In this document: in pieces, positions 1-7,446 of the stretch
Layout of the letters: each line of letters begins with the position of its first letter
How positions within the stretch are numbered: the first letter of the stretch is position 1
DNA from: Promethearchaeota archaeon
GTDB lineage: Archaea > Asgardarchaeota > Lokiarchaeia > Sigynarchaeales > SOKP01
Direction of reading: 5' to 3'
DNA length: 9,351 nt
NCBI GenBank assembly: GCA_014729315.1
Contig: WJKD01000086.1
Coordinates: 1-9,351 of the forward strand
Notes under the pieces: generated by a model
What the model was told of the DNA's origin: nothing
What the model saw: only the letters and a program-made list of their open reading frames with translations
The model's database searches: none
Made by a program: the position numbers and the translations under genes

Positions 1-157
1 AACTACCAAAATCCATTTACTCAAATAACCTCAAAATTTAATAACATTTATTTTCCGATCTCTTGTACCTTTCTTCTCCTATTAGTCTACTACCTCCCTA
101 TGAGGAAAAGAAATTTTTAGCACAACTTTTAGCCCATCCTTAATTTAATTTTTTAAT

Positions 158-901
158 ATGTGCCGAATGTTTTTTCAATGCGCAAAAAAACCTTTTACCG
201 TTGAATATGGCATCCTAAAAAAATTTATATCTTCGTGTCATTGGAAATATTTCCGAAAATATAATCTCCTAGGACACCATAACTTAGGATGGGGTTATTC
301 ATATTTGTCCGAGGAGGATCAACGGCTCTATGTAAAAAGAGATCTGACACCGATATATAAAGCCCATTGGAAAGACTTAATCTCACTCCGGACCAAATTT
401 CTTTTGATACACGCACGAAAATCTTATCCATGGAAAAAAGATCCGAACAACATTCATCCAATAGATATCAGAGAAAAATATTTAATGACTCACAACGGAA
501 CGATTGTAAATTCTTCCGTTCCTCTGTTGAAGGACCCAAAATTGGAGCAAATTAAAAAATCAACGAATTTGGACACGAGAAAATATCTATGCTATGTCAT
601 CGACGAATTAAAACAAAGATTAGTATTGAAATCAGCGCTAGAATCGGTATTTGAAACGCTCGAGTTAGGTATAGGTGCAAATGCCTTTCTTTTTAACACA
701 AAAGAATGCAATGTAATAAAGCGACAAAATAATCGGTTTAACGGTCGGCACAGAACGCTATTTATTGCGAAATATAACGAAGGATATCTTGTTAGCACTT
801 CCCCTCTGACTAACAATCCTTTGGAAATTCCTAATAATTCTTTGATAAAGATTGATTTAGACACGCTTCAGCTTAAGGTGAACAAATTAGAAGTAGTATA
901 G
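158..901 (+). CDS. Class II glutamine amidotransferase (GATase_4/6, YafJ-like)
   Basis: Predicted N-terminal-nucleophile amidotransferase that would release ammonia from glutamine; the acceptor is unknown. The protein (247 aa) begins MCRMFF, so Cys2 would become the N-terminal nucleophile after Met removal. This also fixes the ATG at 158 as the start. Other family landmarks are HNLGWGY (about 41-47, in place of the usual NPDGWG), the HARKS block with its Arg (85-89), HPIDI (100-104), the THNGT oxyanion/substrate loop (111-115) and the LDT segment near 138-140. The length suits a free-standing GATase domain with no fused synthetase. No clear Shine-Dalgarno sequence precedes the ATG, and the upstream bases are T/A-rich, so the mRNA may be leaderless. 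The next gene is on the opposite strand, so this appears monocistronic; read-through would enter the group II intron in its sense direction. Family assignment is firm; the physiological substrate is not. Confidence 0.85.
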   Translation: MCRMFFQCAKKPFTVEYGILKKFISSCHWKYFRKYNLLGHHNLGWGYSYLSEEDQRLYVKRDLTPIYKAHWKDLISLRTKFLLIHARKSYPWKKDPNNIHPIDIREKYLMTHNGTIVNSSVPLLKDPKLEQIKKSTNLDTRKYLCYVIDELKQRLVLKSALESVFETLELGIGANAFLFNTKECNVIKRQNNRFNGRHRTLFIAKYNEGYLVSTSPLTNNPLEIPNNSLIKIDLDTLQLKVNKLEVV

Positions 902-932
902 ACAGATAAAGACCAAATAAAAGAAGTAGAGA

Positions 933-940
933 TAAAAAAA
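933..940 (-). terminator. T-run terminator of the split minus-strand gene
   Basis: Eight A on the + strand (T8 on minus) lie about 40 nt past the stop at 981, within a T-rich minus-strand stretch. U-tract termination is usual in archaea. No strong hairpin is visible. Confidence 0.4.
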
Positions 941-980
941 ATGAATTATTTGTTTCGGGAACTTAGAGATCTATTAGGAG

Positions 981-1143
981 TTAAAAAAGTTCAGGAGCTT
1001 GCTCAGCGGGTTGTAGGCCAACTATCGGTAAAGCTTCACCTAATTCGTAAGCTATACGGAAATGAAATTGAAATTCCTCAACTTCGGTGCAAATCATAAG
1101 TAGCCGATTTGTTGAAAGATCCATACATTCTTTTACCTTTCCT
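981..1143 (-). pseudogene. C-terminal part of a small alpha/beta protein gene split by the group II intron
   Basis: Minus-strand reading from about 1142 to the stop at 981-983 gives GKVKECMDLSTNRLLMIC, followed by a strand-rich tail with AYELGEALPIVGL. It has no start of its own here: the first start codon in this frame (1208) lies inside the intron, and residues upstream of 1143 are intron-encoded (lysine-rich). It continues the fragment at 3317-3499; joined, the two give a protein of about 114 aa with a beta-alpha-beta-beta-alpha-beta pattern, like dimeric alpha/beta-barrel (ferredoxin-like) small proteins. I recall similar small proteins in Asgard genomes but cannot name a function. The minus strand just past the stop has a run of eight T (+ positions 933-940), a likely terminator. 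Because the intron is antisense, this half should not be joined to the other by splicing. Confidence 0.75.
1138..1143 (+). other. IBS1 exon-binding target of the group II intron
   Basis: The six bases TTTCCT immediately before the GTGCG intron start can pair with GGGAAA at 1455-1460 (five Watson-Crick pairs plus one G-U). Further upstream, CTTTT at 1130-1134 could be IBS2, pairing with AAAAG at 1365-1369; that one is less certain. Confidence 0.6.
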
Positions 1144-1445
1144 GTGCGACGGAGAGCTATATCATGAAATCTTATTTTTTTCTTTTTTTTAATAAGCCGC
1201 TTATCCAAGAAGCGCGTGACACTCGTAGCGACTTTTGGTCAAAAGCCAAAAGCTCGAAAGCATCTACGGGAATGTACCAAACCTGCCAGCTTCCGGCAAG
1301 GGGAGGGCTAGTCAGTATGAACCCATGGTTAACTCACATGAATCGGTGGCTGAAGCCTCGTGAAAAAAGGGCTGCGAAACGGAAGATGATATGCTCTCTG
1401 AATCTGAGCAGACGCAGCTTGACCAAAAAGGCGATGGTATCGGGG

Positions 1446-1468
1446 GTATATGCTGGGAAATCATATAT
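1446..1468 (+). other. Group II intron EBS1 hairpin
   Basis: GTATATG (1446-1452) pairs with CATATAT (1462-1468; one G-U pair), leaving the loop CTGGGAAAT. GGGAAA in the loop pairs with the 5' exon end at 1138-1143. This matches the position of EBS1 in a domain I stem-loop and supports the 5' splice site at 1143/1144. Confidence 0.6.
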
Positions 1469-1696
1469 CAAATTTGGACGGATGATACCCGGGGTAAAGC
1501 CGAGACCTAAAGGTTCAGTTTCACGTTCATGGTATGGAACTCCGGAAACCCTCCACCCTTTTAAAGGAGGGAGGGGTGAGATTGGGACGAAGCGAGCGCT
1601 CCGGGTAATGCCGGAGAGAGACCGTATATCGGTCAATCCGAAAGGATGCCCACTTCCCATGACTTCCCGATTAGAGGACTCGCAGGTGATTTACCC

Positions 1697-3229
1697 ATGA
1701 CAGCACAGCTGCAATCCGGGATTCACTCCGGGCAGGGTCGTCAGCCTTATGCGCAGGGATGGTCTTCTTTCGACCATCAGAAAGCGCAGTCTGAGGTGAG
1801 TAAACTCCAGCGCAGAATCTATGGACTAACTCAAAGAAAGGAGTTTCATAAGGTTACACGAACTCAGAAGCTCCTTGTGAAATCAGCTTCCGCAAGATAC
1901 CTTGCTGTACGCCGCGTGACTTCCAACAAGGGAAAGTTCACAGCAGGGGTTGATGGCGTGGTGATCGTGTCCGCAGAAGATAAATGGGCACTGATGGAAG
2001 ACCTAAAAGATTTCAAATCATATAAACCAAAGCCGAGTCGGACAGTCTTTATACCAAAGAAGGACGGCACGAGGCGAAAGCTTGGAATACCCACCATCAA
2101 GGATAGGGCAATGCAAGCGTTACTTCTTATTGCGTTGGAGCCAGAATGGGAGGCTAAATTCGAACCTCACAATTTTGGATTTCGACCGGGAAGAAGTGCG
2201 ATCGATGCGGTTCAGTATATTGGACGGGCGTTTGTTCCTACAAAGGGAAGGCGTCCCCATCCAGGATGGGTATTAGACGCCGATATGTCCGCTTGTTTTG
2301 ACAATATCAGCCATGATGTATTGCTCAACAAATTAGAGGGGTTTCCCTTCAGACAGATTATACGCAACTGGCTTAAAGCAGGAAGCGTATCCCATATTGG
2401 ATTTCGTATATCCGAAAAAGGGACACCGCAAGGCGGTGTAATTAGTCCGTTGCTTGCCAATATTGCCTTAAATGGCATGGAGCGTCTCTTTGGGATTTAC
2501 TCCAGGAACGGAAATTATTTAAATCCCCAGAACAGAAGCAAGCAAAATAAGGGAATCTCCCTCTATAGATACGCGGATGATTTTGTAGTGCTTGCTCCAA
2601 GTAAAGCAGTCTTGGAAGAATATGTCCTTCCGAACGTTCGTAAGTTCCTTGCTGATGTAGGGATTTCATTTAATGACGCCAAAACAAGGATTGTCAATAT
2701 TTCAGAGGGATTTAACTTTCTCGGGTTTCATTTTCGTAGATTTACCCGTAGAGATGGGTCAATCAAGGAATTTATCTACTCCCCCGTAAGGAAAAGAGTA
2801 GACCGATTCCTTAGAGAACTGCACATCTGGATTCAACAACGCCAGTCACTTTCCATAAAAGAGATTATCAAGGGGCTCAATCGACGCATACGAGGCTTCT
2901 GTAATTATTTTAAATGGAGCAATGCCCATAAATCTTTCGCATATATGACCCACAGGATCTATAAGCTGATGTGGAATTGGGTGCGCCATCGCCATCAGAG
3001 AAAACGGGGAGCGCGATGGTTAAAGTATCGCTATTGGCGTCCCGTGAGAGGAGGGAAATATAATTGGATCTTCCATTTTAACGGAGTTGCCTTAGCTCAA
3101 CCATATACGCTTACTGTTAAATGGTGGAGGCGTCCTGCTGTAAGGATTCATACGAGTCCTTACGACCCCTCATCATTGAATTATTGGAAAACAAGGACAA
3201 AACGACACAAATGGGCTTTAAATATATGA
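1697..3229 (+). CDS. ltrA: Group II intron-encoded reverse transcriptase/maturase
   Basis: Multifunctional intron protein (510 aa) that helps the intron RNA fold and splice and reverse-transcribes it during retrohoming. I chose the ATG at 1697 because AGGTGAT (1684-1690) lies 6 nt upstream; the frame is open further up to an ATG at 1646 that lacks this. The RT domain holds FGFRPGRSAIDAV (about 160-172), LDADMSACFDNI (193-204, first catalytic Asp), GTPQGGVISPLLANI (242-256) and RYADDFVVL (YADD at 292-295, catalytic Asp pair). The maturase X domain spans roughly 361-428, with GLNRRIRGFCNYFK as its hallmark, followed by a basic DNA-binding region. It stops at about the point where an HNH endonuclease would begin: no Cys-X2-Cys pairs or HNH motif are seen, so it is an En-minus protein. 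The reading frame is intact and all RT motifs are present, suggesting a recent or functional element. Confidence 0.95.
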   Translation: MTAQLQSGIHSGQGRQPYAQGWSSFDHQKAQSEVSKLQRRIYGLTQRKEFHKVTRTQKLLVKSASARYLAVRRVTSNKGKFTAGVDGVVIVSAEDKWALMEDLKDFKSYKPKPSRTVFIPKKDGTRRKLGIPTIKDRAMQALLLIALEPEWEAKFEPHNFGFRPGRSAIDAVQYIGRAFVPTKGRRPHPGWVLDADMSACFDNISHDVLLNKLEGFPFRQIIRNWLKAGSVSHIGFRISEKGTPQGGVISPLLANIALNGMERLFGIYSRNGNYLNPQNRSKQNKGISLYRYADDFVVLAPSKAVLEEYVLPNVRKFLADVGISFNDAKTRIVNISEGFNFLGFHFRRFTRRDGSIKEFIYSPVRKRVDRFLRELHIWIQQRQSLSIKEIIKGLNRRIRGFCNYFKWSNAHKSFAYMTHRIYKLMWNWVRHRHQRKRGARWLKYRYWRPVRGGKYNWIFHFNGVALAQPYTLTVKWWRRPAVRIHTSPYDPSSLNYWKTRTKRHKWALNI

Positions 3230-3246
3230 TAAGAGTTAGGAAGCTT

Positions 3247-3316
<70 letters not shown>

Positions 3317-3499
3317 GTTTTTAACGGACGAAACCGCAATTCCGCGGATCTTACCCTTCTCTGTCCAGACCGCCGCGAGGATAATTGGTTTTTCTATCGA
3401 ACGATTGTGAGGATATTTTTTCATCATTTCAAGATATAATTTTCCAATCTGGGCTGCTTTCCTAGCAGGATAATTATATTCAGTTATAAAATACACCAT
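3317..3499 (-). pseudogene. N-terminal part of the small alpha/beta protein gene split by the group II intron
   Basis: The ATG at 3499-3497 on minus begins MVYFITEYNYPARKAAQIG and runs through an IAVSSVK strand to about 3318; the reading beyond that is intron sequence. An AGGGT-containing site sits about 7 nt before the ATG, supporting the start. Predicted elements are strand (2-8), helix (11-29), then two strands (38-60) typical of a ferredoxin-like subdomain. The missing second helix and last strand are encoded at 981-1142. Joined so that one codon spans the site, the protein reads SSVK-K-GKVKECMD, in frame. The truncated product, as now encoded, would continue for about 27 intron-derived residues and end at 3236, so a misfolded fusion is possible. 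No function can be named. Confidence 0.75.
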
Positions 3500-3580
3500 C
3501 TTTTTTACCCTCTATAATTTTGTGATTTTTTTTAATAAAAGCTAAATTTTGAGGTAGATTTTGCGTTAGGAAGTTACTAG

Positions 3581-3769
3581 ATGCTAAAATATTTAACATT
3601 TTTGTCAAAGAGTGCTCGCAATATTATTCGTCTCGATAGAAAAGAAATGCAAAAAACGTGTCTAATAAATGAAAAGAATATGTTAAGAGAAGAAATTATT
3701 TTAAGAAAAACAGTATCATTTTTAAATGCGGTTATTGAAAGTATTTACAGAAGTGTCTTAGAAGAATAA
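3581..3769 (+). CDS. Doubtful small hypothetical ORF (62 aa)
   Basis: Unrecognised. The 62-residue product would be mostly helical and charged (for example LDRKEMQKTCLINEKNMLREE), with no membrane segment or motif. GGAAG lies about 8 nt before the ATG, a weak RBS. It stands alone in AT-rich intergenic DNA between two minus-strand genes, where chance ORFs of this size are common. I list it as possible only. Confidence 0.25.
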   Translation: MLKYLTFLSKSARNIIRLDRKEMQKTCLINEKNMLREEIILRKTVSFLNAVIESIYRSVLEE

Positions 3770-3849
3770 TACGACGGAGAGAAAATCATTGAAAAAATAT
3801 AGAATCCGTGTAATAAATTTGAAATTGCTTAGAAAGAAAAAGATCAAAT

Positions 3850-3857
3850 AAAAAAAA
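3850..3857 (-). terminator. T-run terminator of the membrane-protein gene
   Basis: Eight A on + (T8 on minus), embedded in a longer T-rich minus stretch, lie about 25 nt after the stop at 3883. This is typical of an archaeal U-tract terminator. Confidence 0.45.
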
Positions 3858-3882
3858 TAAAAGTAGATTAACTAAAAATAAT

Positions 3883-4239
3883 TTATTCGCTTTCGCCTTC
3901 CTCTGCTTCTGCGGCTTCTTCAGCAGCGAGTTCTTCTTCCAATTCTTCCAAAGGAACAGGAGCAGGCGTTGTAAGCATTGAATATCCAATCCAGATGGCG
4001 ATTATGCAGATTAGGATGATTAACAACCACAATGGGGCAACTACAAATAATCTCCAAGAGAAAAAATCGATACCCCATAACAAATCGGTAAGCATCGGAA
4101 TTTCGAAGCCTCCGCTTCTGCCACCAAGAGATTCTAAGAATAGGTCAACGACAGAACCAAGCGTGTAAATTATAGCAATGAGCACGCCTACTATCATTAT
4201 GATAAAACCTATTATTTTATCTTTCGCTATTTTTAACAC
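3883..4239 (-). CDS. Small two-helix membrane protein with an acidic C-terminal tail
   Basis: Unrecognised 118-aa integral membrane protein. Two hydrophobic segments are clear: about 9-31 (IIGFIIMIVGVLIAIIYTLG) and 64-86 (LFVVAPLWLLIILICIIAIW). They are separated by a loop of about 30 residues containing GGRSGG. The C-terminal 22 residues (97-118) are almost all Glu and Ala. With Lys3, Lys6 and Lys8 before the first helix, the positive-inside rule puts both termini and the acidic tail in the cytoplasm. The start is GTG at 4239; AAGGT lies directly against it, too close for a normal RBS, so either the mRNA is leaderless or the start lies elsewhere. The gene is monocistronic and divergent from the ribokinase gene. 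The tail could bind basic partners, but that is a guess. Confidence 0.7.
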   Translation of the reverse strand: MLKIAKDKIIGFIIMIVGVLIAIIYTLGSVVDLFLESLGGRSGGFEIPMLTDLLWGIDFFSWRLFVVAPLWLLIILICIIAIWIGYSMLTTPAPVPLEELEEELAAEEAAEAEEGESE

Positions 4240-4368
4240 CTTTTGAAATTTTTTTATGTTAATTTTTAATTAAAATTCCTTATTTCTAAAATTTATTTAA
4301 TTAAATAAAAACCATTTGGTTATTGGGTTTTAATCTAAAAAGTGAAATTTGATTGTATTAAAATAAAA

Positions 4369-4376
4369 TTTTATAA
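4369..4376 (+). promoter_or_regulatory. Candidate TATA box for the ribokinase-cupin operon
   Basis: TTTTATAA lies about 70 nt upstream of the ribokinase GTG, matching the archaeal TATA-box core. It would place transcription start near 4398 and leave room for the GAGG ribosome-binding site at 4429-4432. Confidence 0.35.
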
Positions 4377-4441
4377 CGAATAACTATTGGATTACACATT
4401 ATTAAAGGAAAATATGAAATTTATGAAAGAGGAATAATCTC

Positions 4442-5425
4442 GTGAAGGAAAAGGGACTCTCAACTAGGTTCGTATTAATTATAGGGTCCAGCAACATGGA
4501 TTTAAATATATATTTGGAGAGACTCCCTCAACCTGGGGAGACGGTTACGGGAGGAATTTTCAAGCAATTTTTAGGGGGAAAAGGTGCAAACCAAGCAGTG
4601 GCATCAACTAGATCAGGTGCGCACACGGTATTCATTGGAAAGATTGGAGAAGACGCGTTTGGAAGAAAGATGGAAGCTCAACTTATGAAAGAAGGCGTAA
4701 ATATCAATTATTTAATCAAAGACTCGGAGGAGCATAGTGGAGTGGCGTTTATAATGATTGATAATCGCGGCGAGAATATGATCAGCGTAGCACCAGGAGC
4801 GAATTACAAATTTACGCCTCCGGAAATAAAAAAGTATTCTGAAATTATTCAGAACGCTACAGCTCTCGTGGTTCAGATGGAATTACCCGTAAACACAATC
4901 GAAAAAATCTTTTCTATCGCTTCTCGAGGAGATACCATCAAAATATTAAATCCAGCGCCATTAAAGCCAATTTCTGCTGAGATGTTGCAAAATATTGACA
5001 TATTAGTCCCAAACGAGGGGGAATTGGTGAAATTAGCCCAATTGTTAGGGTTCGCAAAAGACGAAGAGGATTCTGCGGAAGAGAGCATCGTTGAGTTTTC
5101 GAAGCACATCGCGAACTTAGGACCTCGTTATGTTATTACCACCTTAGGTAAAAAGGGATGCGTTATTTACGATCGAACCACGGACAAAGTAACAAAAATT
5201 CCTTCGTTTAAAGTGGAAGCAGTAGATACTGTGGGGGCGGGCGATTGTTTCAATGGCGTCTTAGCGAGTAATCTTTGTAAAGGAAAAACGGTCTATACCG
5301 CAGTGAAGTACGCAACTGCTGCCGCCTCTATTGCGGTAACCAGAAAAGGTGCTCAAGAATCGATGCCATATGAAGATGAAATAGAAAAAAGATATAAATC
5401 CTTTAAACAAAAATCTGAGGAATAA
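4442..5425 (+). CDS. rbsK: Ribokinase (PfkB family sugar kinase)
   Basis: Would phosphorylate D-ribose to ribose-5-phosphate with ATP in the cytoplasm. The 327-aa protein has the full PfkB order: substrate strand IIGSSNMDL (13-21), GGKGANQA (45-52), NPAP (170-173), the NxxE metal motif NEGE (191-194), TLGKKG (234-239), and DTVGAGDCF (262-270) with catalytic base Asp268 and the anion hole GAGD. The late segment AAASIAVTRKGAQESMP (about 293-309) is typical of ribokinase rather than fructokinase or adenosine kinase. Start: GTG at 4442 with GAGG 9 nt upstream; an upstream ATG at 4423 is closed by a stop after a few codons. The stop is 13 nt before the cupin ATG, so the two are probably cotranscribed. 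Substrate specificity within PfkB (ribose versus another sugar or a nucleoside) is likely but unproven. Confidence 0.9.
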   Translation: MKEKGLSTRFVLIIGSSNMDLNIYLERLPQPGETVTGGIFKQFLGGKGANQAVASTRSGAHTVFIGKIGEDAFGRKMEAQLMKEGVNINYLIKDSEEHSGVAFIMIDNRGENMISVAPGANYKFTPPEIKKYSEIIQNATALVVQMELPVNTIEKIFSIASRGDTIKILNPAPLKPISAEMLQNIDILVPNEGELVKLAQLLGFAKDEEDSAEESIVEFSKHIANLGPRYVITTLGKKGCVIYDRTTDKVTKIPSFKVEAVDTVGAGDCFNGVLASNLCKGKTVYTAVKYATAAASIAVTRKGAQESMPYEDEIEKRYKSFKQKSEE

Positions 5426-5438
5426 AGAGTGTGTTGAT

Positions 5439-6110
5439 ATGAAATACACATTATCTGCTCAAAGAGGAACGAAATTAAGAAGAAATACCTCCTCAGAATT
5501 GATAATAAAAACTGAACAAAAAAATTTAGATTTTTTATTACTTATCAAAGGGAATCGTTTTCTTACGGAAAATCTCACTCTTTCGGACTTACTAATATCA
5601 CCTAATGCCTATTACATGGTAATTAATAACGGAGACCACGAAATAACGCTATCATTTAATCAAGAGATTTCCAAACACCAAATAATATATAACCCCTATA
5701 AATACGAACAAAGCGAGAAGAAAAAGTTAGAGAAACGATATTTTGAAAAAAATTATGATGTTCCACACGATTATGTAGACACACTACCTAAATGGTATAG
5801 CTTTAAATTTACTTATCCGTCCTATAATCTCATATTTGTTCGTCCGGAATGTGGCATTTCAATCCAAACGCACAAACATAGAAGCGAATCTTGGGAGATT
5901 CAACAGGGAAAGCCCATCGTTATTAGTGATAACGAAGTTCATTATTTTGTGGAGGACGGTGCTCATTTTACTATTCCATCGGGCTCCTACCATTCGATTA
6001 TTAACCCGAATAAAGAAAAAGAGAGATATGTGCTGCTAAAAGAGAGATGGAGCGGTGATTTTCAAGAAGGAGACATCTCTCGCGCATTCAACCCCAACCA
6101 TTATTATTAG
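5439..6110 (+). CDS. Cupin protein, mannose-6-phosphate isomerase type II-like
   Basis: Metal-binding beta-barrel protein, 223 aa. The C-terminal half matches a phosphomannose-isomerase-like cupin: motif 1 is G139...H145-K-H147-R-S-E150-x-W, ending at G157, and motif 2 fits GX5PXGX2HX3N exactly (G174, P180, G182, H185, N189). Probable metal ligands are His145, His147, Glu150 and His185. The N-terminal ~110 residues are strand-rich but lack cupin ligands; they may be a degenerate second cupin domain. It starts 13 nt after the ribokinase stop, without a strong RBS, suggesting translational coupling. Context suggests sugar isomerisation or sugar-phosphate handling beside RbsK. True M6P isomerases usually sit in longer proteins, so the substrate is open. 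Confidence 0.75.
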   Translation: MKYTLSAQRGTKLRRNTSSELIIKTEQKNLDFLLLIKGNRFLTENLTLSDLLISPNAYYMVINNGDHEITLSFNQEISKHQIIYNPYKYEQSEKKKLEKRYFEKNYDVPHDYVDTLPKWYSFKFTYPSYNLIFVRPECGISIQTHKHRSESWEIQQGKPIVISDNEVHYFVEDGAHFTIPSGSYHSIINPNKEKERYVLLKERWSGDFQEGDISRAFNPNHYY

Positions 6111-6164
6111 AACAGATCTCCTAAGAAATTCTTGATCCGATTTTGCTTCGTGTGCGAATATTAA

Positions 6165-6200
6165 TTTAAGCGCTCAAACTAGCTGGATAAGACGCTTAAA
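6165..6200. repeat. Inverted repeat / hairpin downstream of the cupin gene
   Basis: TTTAAGCG (6165-6172) and CGCTTAAA (6193-6200) form an 8-bp perfect stem with a 20-nt loop, followed by A/T-rich sequence. It lies between the cupin stop and uS19 and could be a terminator or part of a leader. Confidence 0.4.
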
Positions 6201-6339
6201 AAATTTTTCCTTTCTAAGACCTTCTCGGTAAAATCCCAAAAATTTTAATGAGATCCTTCACTAAGAAGACTATAATATCTAAATTAGTTCAGATTAATAC
6301 ACACTATTTAAAAAATTAAATGTTCTAAGGTGAAAAAAT

Positions 6340-6897
6340 ATGGCTCCCGACGAAGAAAACGAAAACGAGGAGAACGAAGAATTAGAGGAAGAATTGGACG
6401 AAGAGTCTGAAGAAGACGAAGAGGAAGAAGATATTGAGGAAGAAAAAGAAGAAGAATTGGACCAAGAGGAACTAGACGCCGAAGCAGAGCTTGAACGGTT
6501 AAAATTCCATTATAGAGGACATACATTAGAAGAACTCAAAAAAATGAACATGGACCAATTTATCCAATTACTGCCTGCCAGAGCACGGCGTTCCTTAAAG
6601 AGAGGGCTACCTCCAAGACAAAAGAAACTCCTTGAGCGATTACGAAGAGCTTACCGAGCGAAGAAGCGAGGAAAAGACCTGCTCACTCGAACGCATGTGC
6701 GCGATATGCTCATCTTTCCCGAGATGGTCGGATTAAAAATCGGCGTGTATAACGGGTATCAATTTATCACCGTAGAAGTAAGACCTGAGATGATTGGACA
6801 TTATCTTGGCGAGTTCTCTATTACGAGAAGGCGTGTACAGCACGGTTCTCCGGGAATTGGAGCGACTCGTTCGTCAAAATATGTGCCGCTGAAATGA
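6340..6897 (+). CDS. rps19: Small ribosomal subunit protein uS19 with a long acidic N-terminal extension
   Basis: Component of the 30S head that contacts 16S rRNA near the decoding region. From about residue 55 the sequence is a standard archaeal uS19: [48 protein letters not shown], and the C-terminal [20 protein letters not shown], ending [16 protein letters not shown]. The protein is 185 aa, larger than a typical archaeal uS19 because residues 1-54 form an extension with 35 Asp/Glu and only one Lys and one Arg. The start is well supported: AGGTGA (6328-6333) lies 6 nt before the ATG. TATA-like sequences occur at about 6271-6278 and 6304-6315. uL22 follows 69 nt later; the usual upstream partner uL2 is absent, replaced by the cupin gene. 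Confidence 0.96.
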   Translation: MAPDEENENEENEELEEELDEESEEDEEEEDIEEEKEEELDQEELDAEAELERLKFHYRGHTLEELKKMNMDQFIQLLPARARRSLKRGLPPRQKKLLERLRRAYRAKKRGKDLLTRTHVRDMLIFPEMVGLKIGVYNGYQFITVEVRPEMIGHYLGEFSITRRRVQHGSPGIGATRSSKYVPLK

Positions 6898-6906
6898 TCA
6901 ATTCTA

Positions 6907-6917
6907 TTTATATAAAA
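6907..6917 (+). promoter_or_regulatory. Candidate TATA box upstream of uL22
   Basis: TTTATATAAAA in the 69-nt gap between uS19 and uL22 is a near-consensus archaeal TATA box, 50 nt before the uL22 ATG. It suggests an internal promoter in addition to read-through from uS19. Confidence 0.4.
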
Positions 6918-6966
6918 TACACAATAAATCAGAAAATTATTCAAAACAACTCCGGTGTAAAGAAAA

Positions 6967-7446
6967 ATGCCAAATTGGAAGTACGCTTTTACAGAACAGA
7001 AGTATGACACTGATAGGATTGCAAAAGCTTCTGGAAGGGACTTACGAATTAAGCCGAAGCACGCTCGAGAAATATGCGCAGTTATTAAGGGTATGATGCT
7101 TGAAAAAGCCAAAGAATATCTGGAAAAGGTAATTCGTATGGATCAATCTGTCCCATTTCGTCGTTATAAAAAGAAAACCGCTCATAAAAAGGACCTAAAG
7201 CAATTCAAATGGTACGCAGGAAAATATCCTCGGAAAGCAGCTGCAAGAATTTACGAAATTCTTACCGCAGTCGAATCAAACGCAGAATACAAAGGTTTAG
7301 ATATCGATTTCTGTCGAATTATTCACGCTGCTACGCATAAGGGAAGGATCATAAAGCGGTTTATCGAGAGAGCTCATGGACGCTCAACACCGCACTATAA
7401 ACACCTAAGCCATGTAGAAATCGTGGTGTACGAATTTCCGAGCTAA
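6967..7446 (+). CDS. rpl22: Large ribosomal subunit protein uL22
   Basis: Lines the peptide exit tunnel of the 50S subunit and binds 23S rRNA. The 159-aa protein is of the archaeal/eukaryotic type (L17e-like): it opens with YAFTEQKYDTDRIAKASGRD, has the IKPKHAREICAVIKGM helix, the YPRKAAARIYEIL stretch and the terminal GRSTPHYKHLSHVEIVVYE strand from the tunnel loop. Length matches archaeal homologues, with no insertion or truncation. GGTG (6954-6957) precedes the ATG by 9 nt. It follows uS19 as in the usual archaeal order, but uS3 does not come next: a helical-repeat/LRR gene lies between. Confidence 0.96.
   Translation: MPNWKYAFTEQKYDTDRIAKASGRDLRIKPKHAREICAVIKGMMLEKAKEYLEKVIRMDQSVPFRRYKKKTAHKKDLKQFKWYAGKYPRKAAARIYEILTAVESNAEYKGLDIDFCRIIHAATHKGRIIKRFIERAHGRSTPHYKHLSHVEIVVYEFPS

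Noticed and set aside
1..157. Possible gene end or divergent gene at the left edge
   Set aside because: AT- and pyrimidine-rich without an open frame or a start with RBS on either strand; no call possible.
941..1099. 52-codon + strand ORF starting MNYLFRELRDLLG
   Set aside because: It is antisense to the convincing C-terminal fragment of the split gene, has no family features and only an A-rich upstream region.
1143..1208. Minus-strand start at 1208 for the C-terminal fragment
   Set aside because: These 20 or so lysine-rich residues are encoded by the intron's first bases, so it is not an original start.
1334..1660. 108-codon minus-strand ORF in the intron
   Set aside because: Antisense to the ribozyme domains, with no recognisable protein features.
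1164..1700. 178-codon + strand ORF within the 5' part of the intron
   Set aside because: Lies in structured domain I-III RNA; its composition and lack of motifs mark it as a chance reading of ribozyme sequence.
6801..7112. Minus-strand ORF across the uS19-uL22 junction
   Set aside because: Shadow of two well-supported ribosomal protein genes.
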